The translations under genes and the position numbers were made by a program. A stretch of DNA of 64,000 nt from Pandoraea terrigena. GTDB taxonomy: Bacteria > Pseudomonadota > Gammaproteobacteria > Burkholderiales > Burkholderiaceae. Positions 46,139 to 55,171 of the stretch are shown here, one piece after another. Under the pieces are notes generated by a model, which made no database searches, had not been told where the DNA came from, and saw only the letters and a program-made list of their open reading frames with translations. The stretch lies in assembly GCF_902459705.1 (NCBI RefSeq), contig NZ_CABPRU010000001.1, forward strand, positions 248,001 through 312,000, written 5' to 3'. Within the stretch, counting starts at the first letter, position 1. The number at the start of each line of letters is the position of its first letter.

Positions 46139-46945
46139 ATGTTCGAGAAATACCGCGTACCGCTCGGCAAGAAGCTCGACCTGTCGGACTACGATCCGGC
46201 CGACACGCCTTTCACGGGCGAGCGCAAGGGCGACGACAAGGCGCGCATGGCAGAGCTGGCACTCAAGCTCGACGAGTTGCAGACGCTTCTGCACGCCAAC
46301 AGTCGGCAGCGCGTCCTGCTCGTGCTGCAAGGGATGGACACCAGCGGCAAGGACAGCACCATTCGGGCGGTGTTCCAGAACGTCGATCCGCTCGGCATTC
46401 GCGTGGCCAATTTCAAATCGCCAACGCCCTCGGAGCTGGCGCACGATTTTCTTTGGCGTGTCCATGGCGTCGTGCCGGGGGCGGGCGAGTTGGTGATCTT
46501 CAATCGCAGTCATTACGAAGACGTGCTCATCACGCGCGTGCACGACTGGATCGACGCCGACGAGTGCAAGCGACGTTACACGCACATCAACAACTTCGAA
46601 CGCCTGCTTGCGGACAACCACACGCGCATCATCAAGTGCTTCCTGTATATCTCGTCCGACGAGCAGCGCAAGCGCTTGCAGGAGCGCATCGACGATCCGA
46701 ACAAGCACTGGAAATTCGAACTGAACGATCTCAAGGAACGCAGCTTCTGGCCGCATTACACCAAGGCTTACGAGGCAGCGTTATCGGCCACCTCGACGGA
46801 ACATGCGCCGTGGTACGTGGTGCCGTCCGACGTGAAGCGTCACCGTAACCTGATGGTGGCGGAGTTGCTGGTGCAGGCGCTGACCGAGCTGAACCTGTCG
46901 TATCCGCCCGCGCGGCCGGAGCTGGCAGGCATGAAGGTGGGATGA
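46139..46945 (+). CDS. PPK2-family polyphosphate kinase/phosphotransferase
   Basis: 268 residues. PPK2 enzymes move phosphate between polyphosphate and nucleotides. Walker A is 'LQGMDTSGKDSTIR' (residues ~64-76), the lid follows, and Walker B is 'LVIFNRSHYEDVLI' (~118-130), with the 'RYTHINNFERLL' and 'KCFLYISSDEQRKRL' family strings. The one-domain length puts it in class I or III; whether it makes polyP from ATP or phosphorylates AMP/ADP cannot be read directly. GAGGAGTT lies before the ATG. It stands alone after gatB. Confidence 0.92.
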   Translation: MFEKYRVPLGKKLDLSDYDPADTPFTGERKGDDKARMAELALKLDELQTLLHANSRQRVLLVLQGMDTSGKDSTIRAVFQNVDPLGIRVANFKSPTPSELAHDFLWRVHGVVPGAGELVIFNRSHYEDVLITRVHDWIDADECKRRYTHINNFERLLADNHTRIIKCFLYISSDEQRKRLQERIDDPNKHWKFELNDLKERSFWPHYTKAYEAALSATSTEHAPWYVVPSDVKRHRNLMVAELLVQALTELNLSYPPARPELAGMKVG

Positions 46946-47436
46946 CCGCTGCACCTTGATGGTGCCAACGTCCCCGCAGTGATGCGGCGCGGCGCAAACC
47001 CGACCTTGCGCCCGGTCCGCCGCAGGGACATCGCGTAGCCCCGGATCTGCGTACGCAGGCGCGCCACGTGGCTTGTGAAACCGCTGAATAACGACGTCGG
47101 CGCTCGACGTTGTGAATACTCTTCCTACGGTTAGGCCAATTCCGAAGGCCACGACGACCATTCTCGCGACGCCCGTTCGCCTCGATCCGCGTTCCCCCTT
47201 GTTCTGCACCCCCGCCAAGGCCGTCGTCCGGACTTTGGCGATAGACGTCGTCTTATCGGAATTTGCACCCGGATGGGGGCTTTCTTGCTATCCGGAATTG
47301 TCAATTTGCGAAAAATCCGGATAACACGCGATAACGCGTTGCCGGGTGTTCAGGCATAAATCGCCCCTGTCGCAGCGCAGGGATGTCACCGGTAAGGCGC
47401 GCGACTTTTCCAATCGATTTGCTCAGGAAGAGGGGT
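46946..47436. promoter_or_regulatory. 491-bp upstream region of the type IVb pilus operon
   Basis: Lies before the prepilin gene. From about 47240 it is more AT-rich than its surroundings. It contains an 8-bp inverted repeat TATCCGGA / TCCGGATA (47289-47296 and 47316-47323) that overlaps a plausible sigma-70 promoter: TTGTCA at 47298-47303 and GATAAC at 47320-47325, 16 bases apart. The palindrome arms bracket the promoter in the manner of an operator. The first half holds nothing I can name. Confidence 0.5.
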
Positions 47437-48084
47437 ATGGACATGCAAGGGAACGAGCGCGCACTCGTGCAAATGAAGCACAACATGGCTGACCGGTGGA
47501 ACAAGCGCCGTCAGCGCGGTGTAACGCTGGTGGAGTTGTCCGTCGCCGTGGCGGTCATGGGGCTGATCATGGCCGGCGCGATGGTCGGTGTGCCCAGGCT
47601 GATGAATTCGGTCCGGGTGAACCAGGAGATCAAGGACTGGCAGATGGCGGTGGTATCGGTGCAGAACGCTGTGCTGTCCGGGCAATTGACTGCCAAGACG
47701 ACCCCGAAGGACATGGACAACATGGGGTTGTTCGGGGCGATGACGCCGTCGCCAAGCAACGTTGATGGTGAATACTTGAACCGGTTCGGCGGGATCATGA
47801 AGATGGCACCTATCACTGCCGCTATCAATGACGGGCCGAATTTCGGGGTACAGATTACGTCGGAGGATGTTCCCAGCGACCAATGTCAAAAATTCATGAC
47901 GACGTTGCATACGAACTTCGCGACGATATCCGTGAACGGCACGTCGCTTAAAAATCTGAAAACAAGCTTCCAGATGAGCAAGTTGGCGGAGGCTTGCAAA
48001 TCGTCGAATTCCGGCGGCCAGGGCGACGTCGGGAAGAACGACCTGACCAAGGCGAAGCTTGAGTTCACCATCAGCGGCTCCTGA
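47437..48084 (+). CDS. pilS: Type IVb major prepilin (PilS-like)
   Basis: 215 residues. A 28-residue basic leader ends in RQRG, cleaved before V29 in 'G-VTLVELSVAVAVMGLIMAGAMV': glycine at -1, glutamate at +5 and a long hydrophobic helix are the class III signal of prepilins. The long leader, non-Phe first residue, mature size of 187 residues and two cysteines near the C-terminus ('SDQCQKF' and 'AEACKSS', likely disulfide of the D-region) are type IVb features. GGAAGAGGGG lies before the ATG. It is the first gene of the pil cluster, so it should be the most strongly expressed. Confidence 0.88.
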   Translation: MDMQGNERALVQMKHNMADRWNKRRQRGVTLVELSVAVAVMGLIMAGAMVGVPRLMNSVRVNQEIKDWQMAVVSVQNAVLSGQLTAKTTPKDMDNMGLFGAMTPSPSNVDGEYLNRFGGIMKMAPITAAINDGPNFGVQITSEDVPSDQCQKFMTTLHTNFATISVNGTSLKNLKTSFQMSKLAEACKSSNSGGQGDVGKNDLTKAKLEFTISGS

Positions 48085-48139
48085 TCCCATGGTCGAACCC
48101 CATCCGGCATTTCGGCATTGAATTCGACGTGAGGAAACC

Positions 48140-48697
48140 ATGCACATCAAAAGAGTGCTGACCGCTGCTGTCGCGTCAACTGTATGGTCGAGTACGGTTT
48201 TCGCTTTCGAGACTTCCGATGGGGCGCATCGATCTGGCGATCTGCCGATCGCGTTCGCCAGCCATAAGCCGTTGATGTCGGGCGACGCGGCGGCAGCGGC
48301 ATCGTCGCCGCGTTCGTTCGCAAGTGCGCTGGAAACGGCGGCGCCGGGCGATGCGCCGCCAGATGGGGGCTCCACGCCTGACGCGGCATCGCAGGCCGCG
48401 ACACCGCCGGAACCGCTGGCGGCGCAGGTCGAAGTCCGGGAGCTTCTCGAACTGTTGATGTCGCCGGGCGACGGCCGTGTGTCAGTGGCGCTTGCGCGCT
48501 ACCTGGAGGCGCACGGCTGGCAACTCGCCTGGGAAATCGACCGCGACTTCCCCATCGAGTATCCGGCAACGTTCACGGGCGACTTCCTCGGCATCGTCGA
48601 GCAGGTCGTCGTCTCGTTGCAAAACACTGACGCCCCCATTCGCGTGAAGGTCTACGAGGCCAACCGGGTGCTACGCGTCGTTCACGCCACTCAATAA
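48140..48697 (+). CDS. pilL: TcpQ/PilL-domain periplasmic pilus protein
   Basis: 185 residues with a signal peptide (cleavage near VFA, residue ~23), a Pro/Ala/Ser-rich linker (~50-100) and a C-terminal domain 'LMSPGDGRVSVALARYLEAHGWQLAWEIDRDFPIEYPATFTGDFLGIVEQVVVSLQNTDAPIRVKVYEANRVLRVV', the toxin-coregulated-pilus Q / R64 PilL C-terminal type. TcpQ-like proteins help localise and stabilise the secretin. R64 PilL is a larger lipoprotein; this one is short and lacks a lipobox. It lies directly before the secretin gene, as expected for a partner. Confidence 0.82.
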   Translation: MHIKRVLTAAVASTVWSSTVFAFETSDGAHRSGDLPIAFASHKPLMSGDAAAAASSPRSFASALETAAPGDAPPDGGSTPDAASQAATPPEPLAAQVEVRELLELLMSPGDGRVSVALARYLEAHGWQLAWEIDRDFPIEYPATFTGDFLGIVEQVVVSLQNTDAPIRVKVYEANRVLRVVHATQ

Positions 48698-48749
48698 CAA
48701 GCGCTGCGCATCCCCCCGCGCGCAGCCATCATCACGGAAGCGGCAATCC

Positions 48750-50531
48750 ATGAGTAAGCGACTAGGCGTGTTGTGCGCCACCATGTTCCTGACGGCGTGC
48801 GGTACACCCGGCATGCTCTCCAAGACCGATGCCAACGTCTCGCAAGTGCAAACGAGCGCGCGATCGGCGTTTGACGCGCATTCGGCCGCCCCGATTCGCG
48901 CCATCGAGCACGTCGAGGGGGCGTGGCTGGCGAAGCGCTCCGTCCCGATCCATGCCTCGATTGCGTTGCCGGACTTCTTCAAGCGCAACGTGCGCTTTGC
49001 GACCGGGGCGCCGTTGCCGATGTCGGTCGTCCTGGCCCAGGTGGCCCGCAGCAACGGCCTGACGATCCGCATGGCCTCGGATGTGTCGTGCGCCGTGGGT
49101 AATGGGGGCGGTGGTGCGCGTGGGGGGCGCGGCCCGAGTCGTGGCGGCAACGGCGGGGGCGGTCCGACGAACCTCTTCCAACTCAATTGCACCGAAACCG
49201 GCGAGCCGGCGGTGCCGTTGCAATTCTCCGGCACGCTTTCCGGTTTGCTGGACACCATCGCGCATCGAACGGGGACGCACTGGACCTATCGCGACGGTGT
49301 CGTTCACTTCGCGCGGTATGTCACGCGAACCTTCCAGATCAAGATGATGCCCGGCAGCTCGTCGTATCGGGCGTCCGTGGGCAAGGCCTCGCAAATGCAG
49401 GCCAATCGCGGTGCCTCCGGCGGTGGCGGGGCGAGCGGCTCGGCGGGCGGCGTCGATCTGAGCTTCAACGCCGACGCCAACGTGAGCGTGGAGTCCGAAC
49501 TCGACTACTGGTCGGATCTCGTCAAGACCGTGACGGACATGCTCTCCGAGGGCGGACGTGTCACACCCTCAGTCGTGACGAGTTCGTTGGTCGTGAGTGA
49601 CACGGCCGACGTCATTGAACGCGTAGCACGTTATATCGAATCGGAAAACGCGGTGCTCGGCCGTCAGGTCAAGTTGCGCGTGCAGGTGTATTCCGTCTCG
49701 TTGGAAGAAAATTCGGCCGTGGGCGTCGACTGGGATCTGGTGTACCAGGCCGCGAGTGGCTTTACGCTGGGGCTGGCCGGTCCTGCGGCTGGCGGCGCGC
49801 TGATGTCGCGCAAAGGCGGCATGCAGATCAGGACACTCGACAGCGGGCGATTCAAGGGCTCCAACGCGTTTATCCGCGCGCTCAGTCAGCAGGGGCGCGT
49901 GAGTACGGTGATCGACACTACGGTCGTCACGCTGAACAATCAGCCGGCGCCGGTGGCGGTCACCCAGAACCAGGGTTTCGTCGCGCAAACGAAGATGACG
50001 CCCGGCAACTATGGCGGACAGGCGGTCGTGACCGCCGAGCAGTCAGTGCTGACCACCGGTTTTGTGATGAACCTGTTGCCCACGCTCATGGATAACCGAA
50101 GCGTGATGTTGCAGGTGCAGATCGACATGTCCGACCTCAGGAAGCTCGACAAGATCAATTTGCGCACGGGCAAGGAAACGCCGAGCGGCAGCAACGCAGG
50201 CACCGACGAAGGCTCAGGCTCTGACGTGAGTGCGGAAATCGGTGCCGATGGCGTGCGCGTGGGCGTGGGTGGCCGGGCCGGACGCACGAGCGGTGATGAC
50301 GGTCTCGGCATAGGCACTTTCATGCAGTTGCCGATCACGGCGTCGATCCAGACCATGCAGCGGGCGTCGCTCAAGTCGGGCGATACGCTGGTGCTCAGCG
50401 GCTTCCGTCGCAATGACGATTCGACCGATCGCGACGGCATCTTCAATTACGAAGGCGGCACGAAGGAGGCGCGTCAGCAGGTCAAGGAAGTCGTCATCCT
50501 GATTTCGCCGGAACTGACCGAGGGCGTGTGA
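48750..50531 (+). CDS. pilN: Type IVb pilus secretin lipoprotein PilN
   Basis: 593 residues. Lipoprotein signal with lipobox LTAC (cysteine at residue 17), then N-domains with a glycine-rich insert at ~115-140, and a C-terminal secretin domain ('VSTVIDTTVVTLNNQPAPVAVTQNQGFVAQ', 'GFVMNLLPTLMDNRSVMLQVQIDMSDL', 'MQRASLKSGDTLVLSGFRR'). It forms the outer-membrane ring for the pilus. R64 PilN and TcpC are also lipoproteins. It runs directly into pilO (one base apart from its stop). Confidence 0.92.
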   Translation: MSKRLGVLCATMFLTACGTPGMLSKTDANVSQVQTSARSAFDAHSAAPIRAIEHVEGAWLAKRSVPIHASIALPDFFKRNVRFATGAPLPMSVVLAQVARSNGLTIRMASDVSCAVGNGGGGARGGRGPSRGGNGGGGPTNLFQLNCTETGEPAVPLQFSGTLSGLLDTIAHRTGTHWTYRDGVVHFARYVTRTFQIKMMPGSSSYRASVGKASQMQANRGASGGGGASGSAGGVDLSFNADANVSVESELDYWSDLVKTVTDMLSEGGRVTPSVVTSSLVVSDTADVIERVARYIESENAVLGRQVKLRVQVYSVSLEENSAVGVDWDLVYQAASGFTLGLAGPAAGGALMSRKGGMQIRTLDSGRFKGSNAFIRALSQQGRVSTVIDTTVVTLNNQPAPVAVTQNQGFVAQTKMTPGNYGGQAVVTAEQSVLTTGFVMNLLPTLMDNRSVMLQVQIDMSDLRKLDKINLRTGKETPSGSNAGTDEGSGSDVSAEIGADGVRVGVGGRAGRTSGDDGLGIGTFMQLPITASIQTMQRASLKSGDTLVLSGFRRNDDSTDRDGIFNYEGGTKEARQQVKEVVILISPELTEGV

Positions 50532-50532
50532 C

Positions 50533-51888
50533 ATGACGCGCATATTGTCCAACCAGCTCGTCGTCGGCGCGCAGTGGGAGACACTGCTCGGCCTGCAAAA
50601 AGAGCTCACGGAGATCCGGGGTCTCGCCAGGAGCCGCGACGCGTCGCACTTCGCCGTAGCAGACGACGGCGCAGGTACGCGCACCGTGGGATTGTTTGCG
50701 ATGGACGCCGTCGTCAAAGGAGACCGCGCGCCAGAGCGATATGCGCTCGGTGCGGTGCTCGGCACCCTGGTCGATGCACCCAACGTCGCGTTCCTGCATC
50801 CCGACCCCGACAATGCCTCGGCAACGCTGTTCATTACGTTGCGCGATCGCCGCCCGGAACTGGATCTGGTGATGCCCGCCGCCGACGTTGCCGCACGGCT
50901 GGAGCAATGGGCCGCGGAGATCGAGGGCAAGATCACGATTGCCGGTGTCGCCCCCTTGAGTTGCGGTGGTGCCGATGTGGCGCTCACGCTGGACGACATC
51001 GCGAAGCAGATGCATGCGGATGTCCCGCACGAGGCGCGGCTGCAGGTGGTGCGCAAGCCGCTGCCCGCCCGGCAACTGAAGATCGTCGCCCTCTGCTTCG
51101 CGGCACTCTGTCTCGTCGGCGGCGCCGGTTGGTGGGGATGGTCGTGGTATGACGACATGCAGCAGGCGAAGCTTGCCGCGGCCAATCGGGTCGATCCGAT
51201 CGACGCCTACAAGCAGGCACTTGCGCGCGCGATCGCCGCGGAGCCGTTTTCGGCCGGCGCGTCGTATGCCAGGCGTTTGCAACACGCGATCCAGGCATTG
51301 CCGGCGAGCGCTGGCGGATGGCGTCCCGCGGCCATCACGTGCAACGTCAATGTCTGCGAGATTCAGTGGCGTCGCCGGGAGGGCGGCACGTTCGATCTGC
51401 TGCTCTCCCAGCGCCCGAACGCGCAGATCGTCGATCTCGACAATGCAACGGAAACGATGACGCCCGCCGACACCCTCGTACCGGTGTCGAAACCGGCCCC
51501 GACGGCGTCGGCCGCGAACGCCGCCAAAGGGCTCGCCGACGGCGAAGAGGACATCGACGATGGCGATGCGCGCGTGACGCCTGTGCCGCGCACGCAGTTC
51601 CTGCGCACGGCCGGCGCCCGTCTGCAATCGCTCGGCGACTACGGCATGGACATCTCGCTGTCCATGCCCCAACCGCTGGTCAACGCGCCCGCGGGGGTGG
51701 CGACGCGCAGCGATGTGCCGCCGCCGATCGCCAAGGGCGAATGGAAGATGGCTGGACACCTGGCCTTTGTCGACTCCGTGGCCGGCTTGATGATGCGCGC
51801 CGGCAACATGTCATTGCGCGAGTTGACGATTGTGATCGACGACACCAAACCCGTCTTCTCCGCTCAAGGAACCTACTATGTCCACTAA
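50533..51888 (+). CDS. pilO: Type IVb pilus accessory protein PilO
   Basis: 451 residues. A cytoplasmic N-terminal half of mixed alpha/beta character ('VGAQWETLLGLQKELTEIRGLARSRDASHFAVADD'), one membrane helix at about residues 181-201 ('LKIVALCFAALCLVGGAGWWGW'), and a periplasmic C-terminal half with a coiled/helical start. This layout and position between PilN and PilP match the R64 pilin accessory protein PilO. It probably links the cytoplasmic ATPase/platform with the periplasmic PilP and secretin. Its 3' end overlaps pilP. Confidence 0.85.
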   Translation: MTRILSNQLVVGAQWETLLGLQKELTEIRGLARSRDASHFAVADDGAGTRTVGLFAMDAVVKGDRAPERYALGAVLGTLVDAPNVAFLHPDPDNASATLFITLRDRRPELDLVMPAADVAARLEQWAAEIEGKITIAGVAPLSCGGADVALTLDDIAKQMHADVPHEARLQVVRKPLPARQLKIVALCFAALCLVGGAGWWGWSWYDDMQQAKLAAANRVDPIDAYKQALARAIAAEPFSAGASYARRLQHAIQALPASAGGWRPAAITCNVNVCEIQWRRREGGTFDLLLSQRPNAQIVDLDNATETMTPADTLVPVSKPAPTASAANAAKGLADGEEDIDDGDARVTPVPRTQFLRTAGARLQSLGDYGMDISLSMPQPLVNAPAGVATRSDVPPPIAKGEWKMAGHLAFVDSVAGLMMRAGNMSLRELTIVIDDTKPVFSAQGTYYVH

Positions 51889-52333
51889 GCTTCGCCTCAC
51901 CGCAGGGTTCGCGACGGCCGCGATGCTCTCGTTGCCGATCACGCCTGCGCGTGCCGCCGAGACGATCGACACCTTTGCACGTGCGCATCTCAAGTCGTCG
52001 CAGGAAGCCGCGGACGCGCAGCGTGCGACGGCGGAGGACGCGCGCCAGCCCGCCACGGGCGCGACGCCCGACGTGTCGCCGGAACTGCTGTTCATTCATG
52101 GCGTTGACGACACCACGGTGGCCTATCTGCGCGTCGACGGCCGCTTTGGCTACAGCGTGAGCGACGGCGATCGGTTTGGCGACTGGCGAGTCGTGAAGAT
52201 CGGCCGCGACTACGTCGACGTGGCGCGAGGCGGCAAGCCACGCCGCCTGCTGTTACCCAATGCGATGGGCCCGACACGCGCGGGCAGTGCAAGACAGGGG
52301 TCACCGGGGCGGCGCAATGGCGACGATTTCTGA
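51878..52333 (+). CDS. pilP: Type IVb pilus biogenesis protein PilP
   Basis: 151 residues. Signal peptide (STKLRLTAGFATAAMLSLPITPARA), a helical region with 'SSQEAADAQRATAED', and a C-terminal beta domain ('VAYLRVDGRFGYSVSDGDRFGDWRVVKIGRDYVDVARGGKPRRLLL') resembling the HR-type domain of PilP/GspC. It overlaps the ends of pilO (11 bases) and pilQ (17 bases), which supports tight coupling. It is the probable bridge from inner-membrane PilO to the secretin. Confidence 0.85.
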   Translation: MSTKLRLTAGFATAAMLSLPITPARAAETIDTFARAHLKSSQEAADAQRATAEDARQPATGATPDVSPELLFIHGVDDTTVAYLRVDGRFGYSVSDGDRFGDWRVVKIGRDYVDVARGGKPRRLLLPNAMGPTRAGSARQGSPGRRNGDDF

Positions 52334-54035
52334 CCGCTTCCAGGCGGTATTCTCGCGCGTCAGTGCGCGTGGCGGCGCGGTGGCGCGGCCGATTGCCGAC
52401 CTTCGCATCGACGACATCCAGACGCAGGGCTGGCGTCAGGATCTCGGCATTACCCTGGCCGGGGCCGAGAACGGTTCGCTGGTGCTCGTGGCCATCAAGC
52501 CGCGCCTGTTCCTGGTGTTGCTCGAGCACACGACGTTCGTGCGCATGCAGGGGTCCGACCTGCTCTCGCGGTTCGAACAGGCGGTGCGCGCGACGCATCG
52601 GCTGGATCTCGAAGGTGTCTACGTTGGCACCACGGAAGAGATCCTGCTCATGCAGTCGCGCCTTCAGCAGTATGGCGAGACGGGTGCCCGAGCCGAGGAG
52701 CAGCGCACCGGCGCCTATCGAAACTTCGACCTGATCATCGAACGGGCGATCGATGCGCGTGCCTCGGATATCCATTTCGAGTTTCGCGAGGGCCAGCATG
52801 TGCGCGTGCGCATGCGCATCCACGGCAAGCTTCGTGCGACCAGCGAGCTGGATCGCCTCTCGCGCGACTACCATGCCATGCTCGATGCCGTCTCGGCGGC
52901 CTACAACTCGCGCGCCGACCCCAGCAGCCGAAGCCACAATCACTTCGACGAAGACCAGCACCAGAGTTGCTCGATTCCGCTGAACCTGCGCAATCGCAAG
53001 TATCAACTGCGCTTGCAGAGCATCAAGGAGAATCGCGGCGTCGACGTCGTGCTGCGTCTGCTCGTGAACGAGGCTGTCGACGAGGATGTCATGACGCTCG
53101 CCGAACTCGGGTATTCCGACGATCAGGTCGAAGTGCTGGAGAACGCGGTGCATCGCAGCCCGGGGCTGACGATCATCGCCGGCGAGACGGGTTCGGGAAA
53201 GTCGACGACGCTGCGCACGATGATGATGTATGAGCGCGACGCCGGTAAGAAATTCTTTTCCATCGAAGATCCGGTCGAATACATCCAGCCTCATGTGACG
53301 CAGATCCCGATTCAGCGGCGTGCCGAAGACGGTCACGGCGAATCGGCCTTCGGTGCGGCGGCCAAGGTGCTGCTGCGCGGCGACCCGGACAAGCTCATGC
53401 CTGGCGAGATCCGCGATGTCGAGACCGGGTCCTTCGCGAAATCGATGACCGAGACGGGCCACCAGGTACTCTCCACCGTGCACGCGTCGAGCGCCTTCGG
53501 CATCATTCCGCGCCTGATCAGCGATGAGATCGGTATGCCGGTCTCGGCTGTGACGTCTCCCAATTTTCTCACCGCGATGGTGTATCAAAAGCTGATCCCG
53601 GTGTTGTGCGATCACTGCAAGGTGCCGGCCGTCGGCAAGCTCGACGAGATGACGTTGAGCGTGATCGGCGGCCTCGGTATCGACACGGCGCGCGTGTGTG
53701 TGGCGGGGCCGGGGTGCGCACATTGCAAGGACCGGGGCACCGCGGGGCAGACGGTCGTGGCGGAGGTGTGCGAGGTGACCGAGGAATTGCTCGATCTGCT
53801 GCGCCAGTCGAAATTCTGGGAGGCGCAGCGCCACTGGCGTACCTACCACGATGGCGATCTCACGAGCCCCATCATGCACGGAAAATCGGCGATGGAGCAT
53901 GCGATCTACAAGATGGCGCAAGGTCGCGTCGATCCGCGTGACATCGAAGCCTCGTTCTACAAGCTCAAGAAATTCCAGATATGGCAGGGGGGTACCACGT
54001 CGCCGCAACCGCCACGCCGACTCGCGAGCGTGTAA
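52317..54035 (+). CDS. pilQ: Type IVb pilus assembly ATPase PilQ (GspE family)
   Basis: 572 residues. Secretion ATPase that powers pilin polymerisation at the cytoplasmic face. Walker A 'GETGSGKS' at 289-296, Walker B region 'LLRGDPDKLMPGEIRD' and His box 'GHQVLSTVHASSAFGIIPRL'. A four-cysteine zinc site is formed by CDHC (431-434) and CAHC (467-470), typical of assembly (PilB/GspE) rather than retraction ATPases. The ATG at 52317 lies inside the pilP 3' end; the frame extends a little further upstream. No second (PilT-like) ATPase is in the cluster. Confidence 0.92.
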   Translation: MATISDRFQAVFSRVSARGGAVARPIADLRIDDIQTQGWRQDLGITLAGAENGSLVLVAIKPRLFLVLLEHTTFVRMQGSDLLSRFEQAVRATHRLDLEGVYVGTTEEILLMQSRLQQYGETGARAEEQRTGAYRNFDLIIERAIDARASDIHFEFREGQHVRVRMRIHGKLRATSELDRLSRDYHAMLDAVSAAYNSRADPSSRSHNHFDEDQHQSCSIPLNLRNRKYQLRLQSIKENRGVDVVLRLLVNEAVDEDVMTLAELGYSDDQVEVLENAVHRSPGLTIIAGETGSGKSTTLRTMMMYERDAGKKFFSIEDPVEYIQPHVTQIPIQRRAEDGHGESAFGAAAKVLLRGDPDKLMPGEIRDVETGSFAKSMTETGHQVLSTVHASSAFGIIPRLISDEIGMPVSAVTSPNFLTAMVYQKLIPVLCDHCKVPAVGKLDEMTLSVIGGLGIDTARVCVAGPGCAHCKDRGTAGQTVVAEVCEVTEELLDLLRQSKFWEAQRHWRTYHDGDLTSPIMHGKSAMEHAIYKMAQGRVDPRDIEASFYKLKKFQIWQGGTTSPQPPRRLASV

Positions 54036-54077
54036 GTCATCCTCAAGAAACTTGTTCGAAACGTCGCCCAACTTCCT

Positions 54078-55169
54078 ATGCTAGAAGCCGTCAATCGTCT
54101 GCTTGCCAAGCTATCGCCCGCGCGTGACCCGTACCCGGGCCTGAGCCGTGCGAAACGTCACTTTCGCAAAATGCGAGCGAAGTTCTACAGCGACTTTGCC
54201 GATGCCATCGAGGACGGCGCCAATCCGTTCGAACTGTTCTCCCGTCGGTATGCGCGCGCCAAGGAGCGGCGCAGTCCGATGGCGCCGCTCTATGCGATAT
54301 GGCGCGATCGCGCCAGTTCGAAGAACCTGCGAAAGTCGTGGCAGGGCACGATTCCCGACGAAGACCTGATCGTGATCTCGGCCGGCGAGAAGGGCGATCT
54401 GGCCGGCACGCTGCGCTTTCTGGCGCGGGTGGTCACCCTGCAGCAGCAAACACGCGCGGCGATCGCCGGGGCCGTTGTGCTGCCGATCTTCATGTCGGTG
54501 CTGCTCGCCGCGATCCAGTTGGGCGTGGCCTACGGCATGATGCCGATCATGACCGAGATCATGCCGCCGGAGATGTTTCCCCTCGTGGGCGCGGGGTTGT
54601 ATATCGTGTCCGGGTTCGTGGCGAACTGGTGGCCATTGCTCTATGGCGTGCCGGTCTTGATCGTGGTGGCGGTATTGCTGTCGCTGAGCCGATGGACGGG
54701 GCCGCTGCGGCAGCGCGTCGAGAACTTCGGCCCCTACGCGGTGTATCGCGACGTGCGCGCCGGGGAGTTTCTCGTGTCACTGGCCGCGCTGACCGGTGCA
54801 AAGACGTCGGTGTTCGACGCCGTGTCGCTGATGCTCGCGGGCGCCTCGCCGTGGATGCGCTCGCATTTGCTGCGCATGCGAGCGTCGCTCAAGAGCGAGC
54901 GAAGCATGGTCAAGGCGATGGACACCGGCATCTTCAACGAGGAAGTCTTCGATCGCCTGGTCGAATACTCGGGACGTACCAACTTCGACGCCGGCATTCG
55001 CAAGATCGGCCTGATGACCATCGAGGAGGTCGCGGACCGCATCAAGACGCGTTCTGCCGCGCTTCGCTCGGTGCTGATGGCGCTGGTTGGCCTGACGATC
55101 ATCCTCACCGTGGGCGGCATGCTGCAGATCGGCCACGCGGCGGGGGAATACGCGGAGTCGATGTTCTGA
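54078..55169 (+). CDS. pilR: Type IVb pilus inner-membrane platform protein PilR (GspF family)
   Basis: 363 residues with two T2SF cytoplasmic domains and three membrane helices: ~135-160 ('GAVVLPIFMSVLLAAIQLGVAYGMMP'), ~170-200 and a C-terminal one ~335-355 ('VLMALVGLTIILTVGGMLQIGHA'). The strings 'VLISAGEKGDLAGTLRF'-like 'VISAGEKGDLAGTLRFLARVV' and 'LKSERSMVKAMDTGIFNEEV' fit the GspF/PilC fold. It forms the rotary platform with PilQ. It follows pilQ by 42 bases. Confidence 0.9.
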   Translation: MLEAVNRLLAKLSPARDPYPGLSRAKRHFRKMRAKFYSDFADAIEDGANPFELFSRRYARAKERRSPMAPLYAIWRDRASSKNLRKSWQGTIPDEDLIVISAGEKGDLAGTLRFLARVVTLQQQTRAAIAGAVVLPIFMSVLLAAIQLGVAYGMMPIMTEIMPPEMFPLVGAGLYIVSGFVANWWPLLYGVPVLIVVAVLLSLSRWTGPLRQRVENFGPYAVYRDVRAGEFLVSLAALTGAKTSVFDAVSLMLAGASPWMRSHLLRMRASLKSERSMVKAMDTGIFNEEVFDRLVEYSGRTNFDAGIRKIGLMTIEEVADRIKTRSAALRSVLMALVGLTIILTVGGMLQIGHAAGEYAESMF

Positions 55170-55171
55170 CC

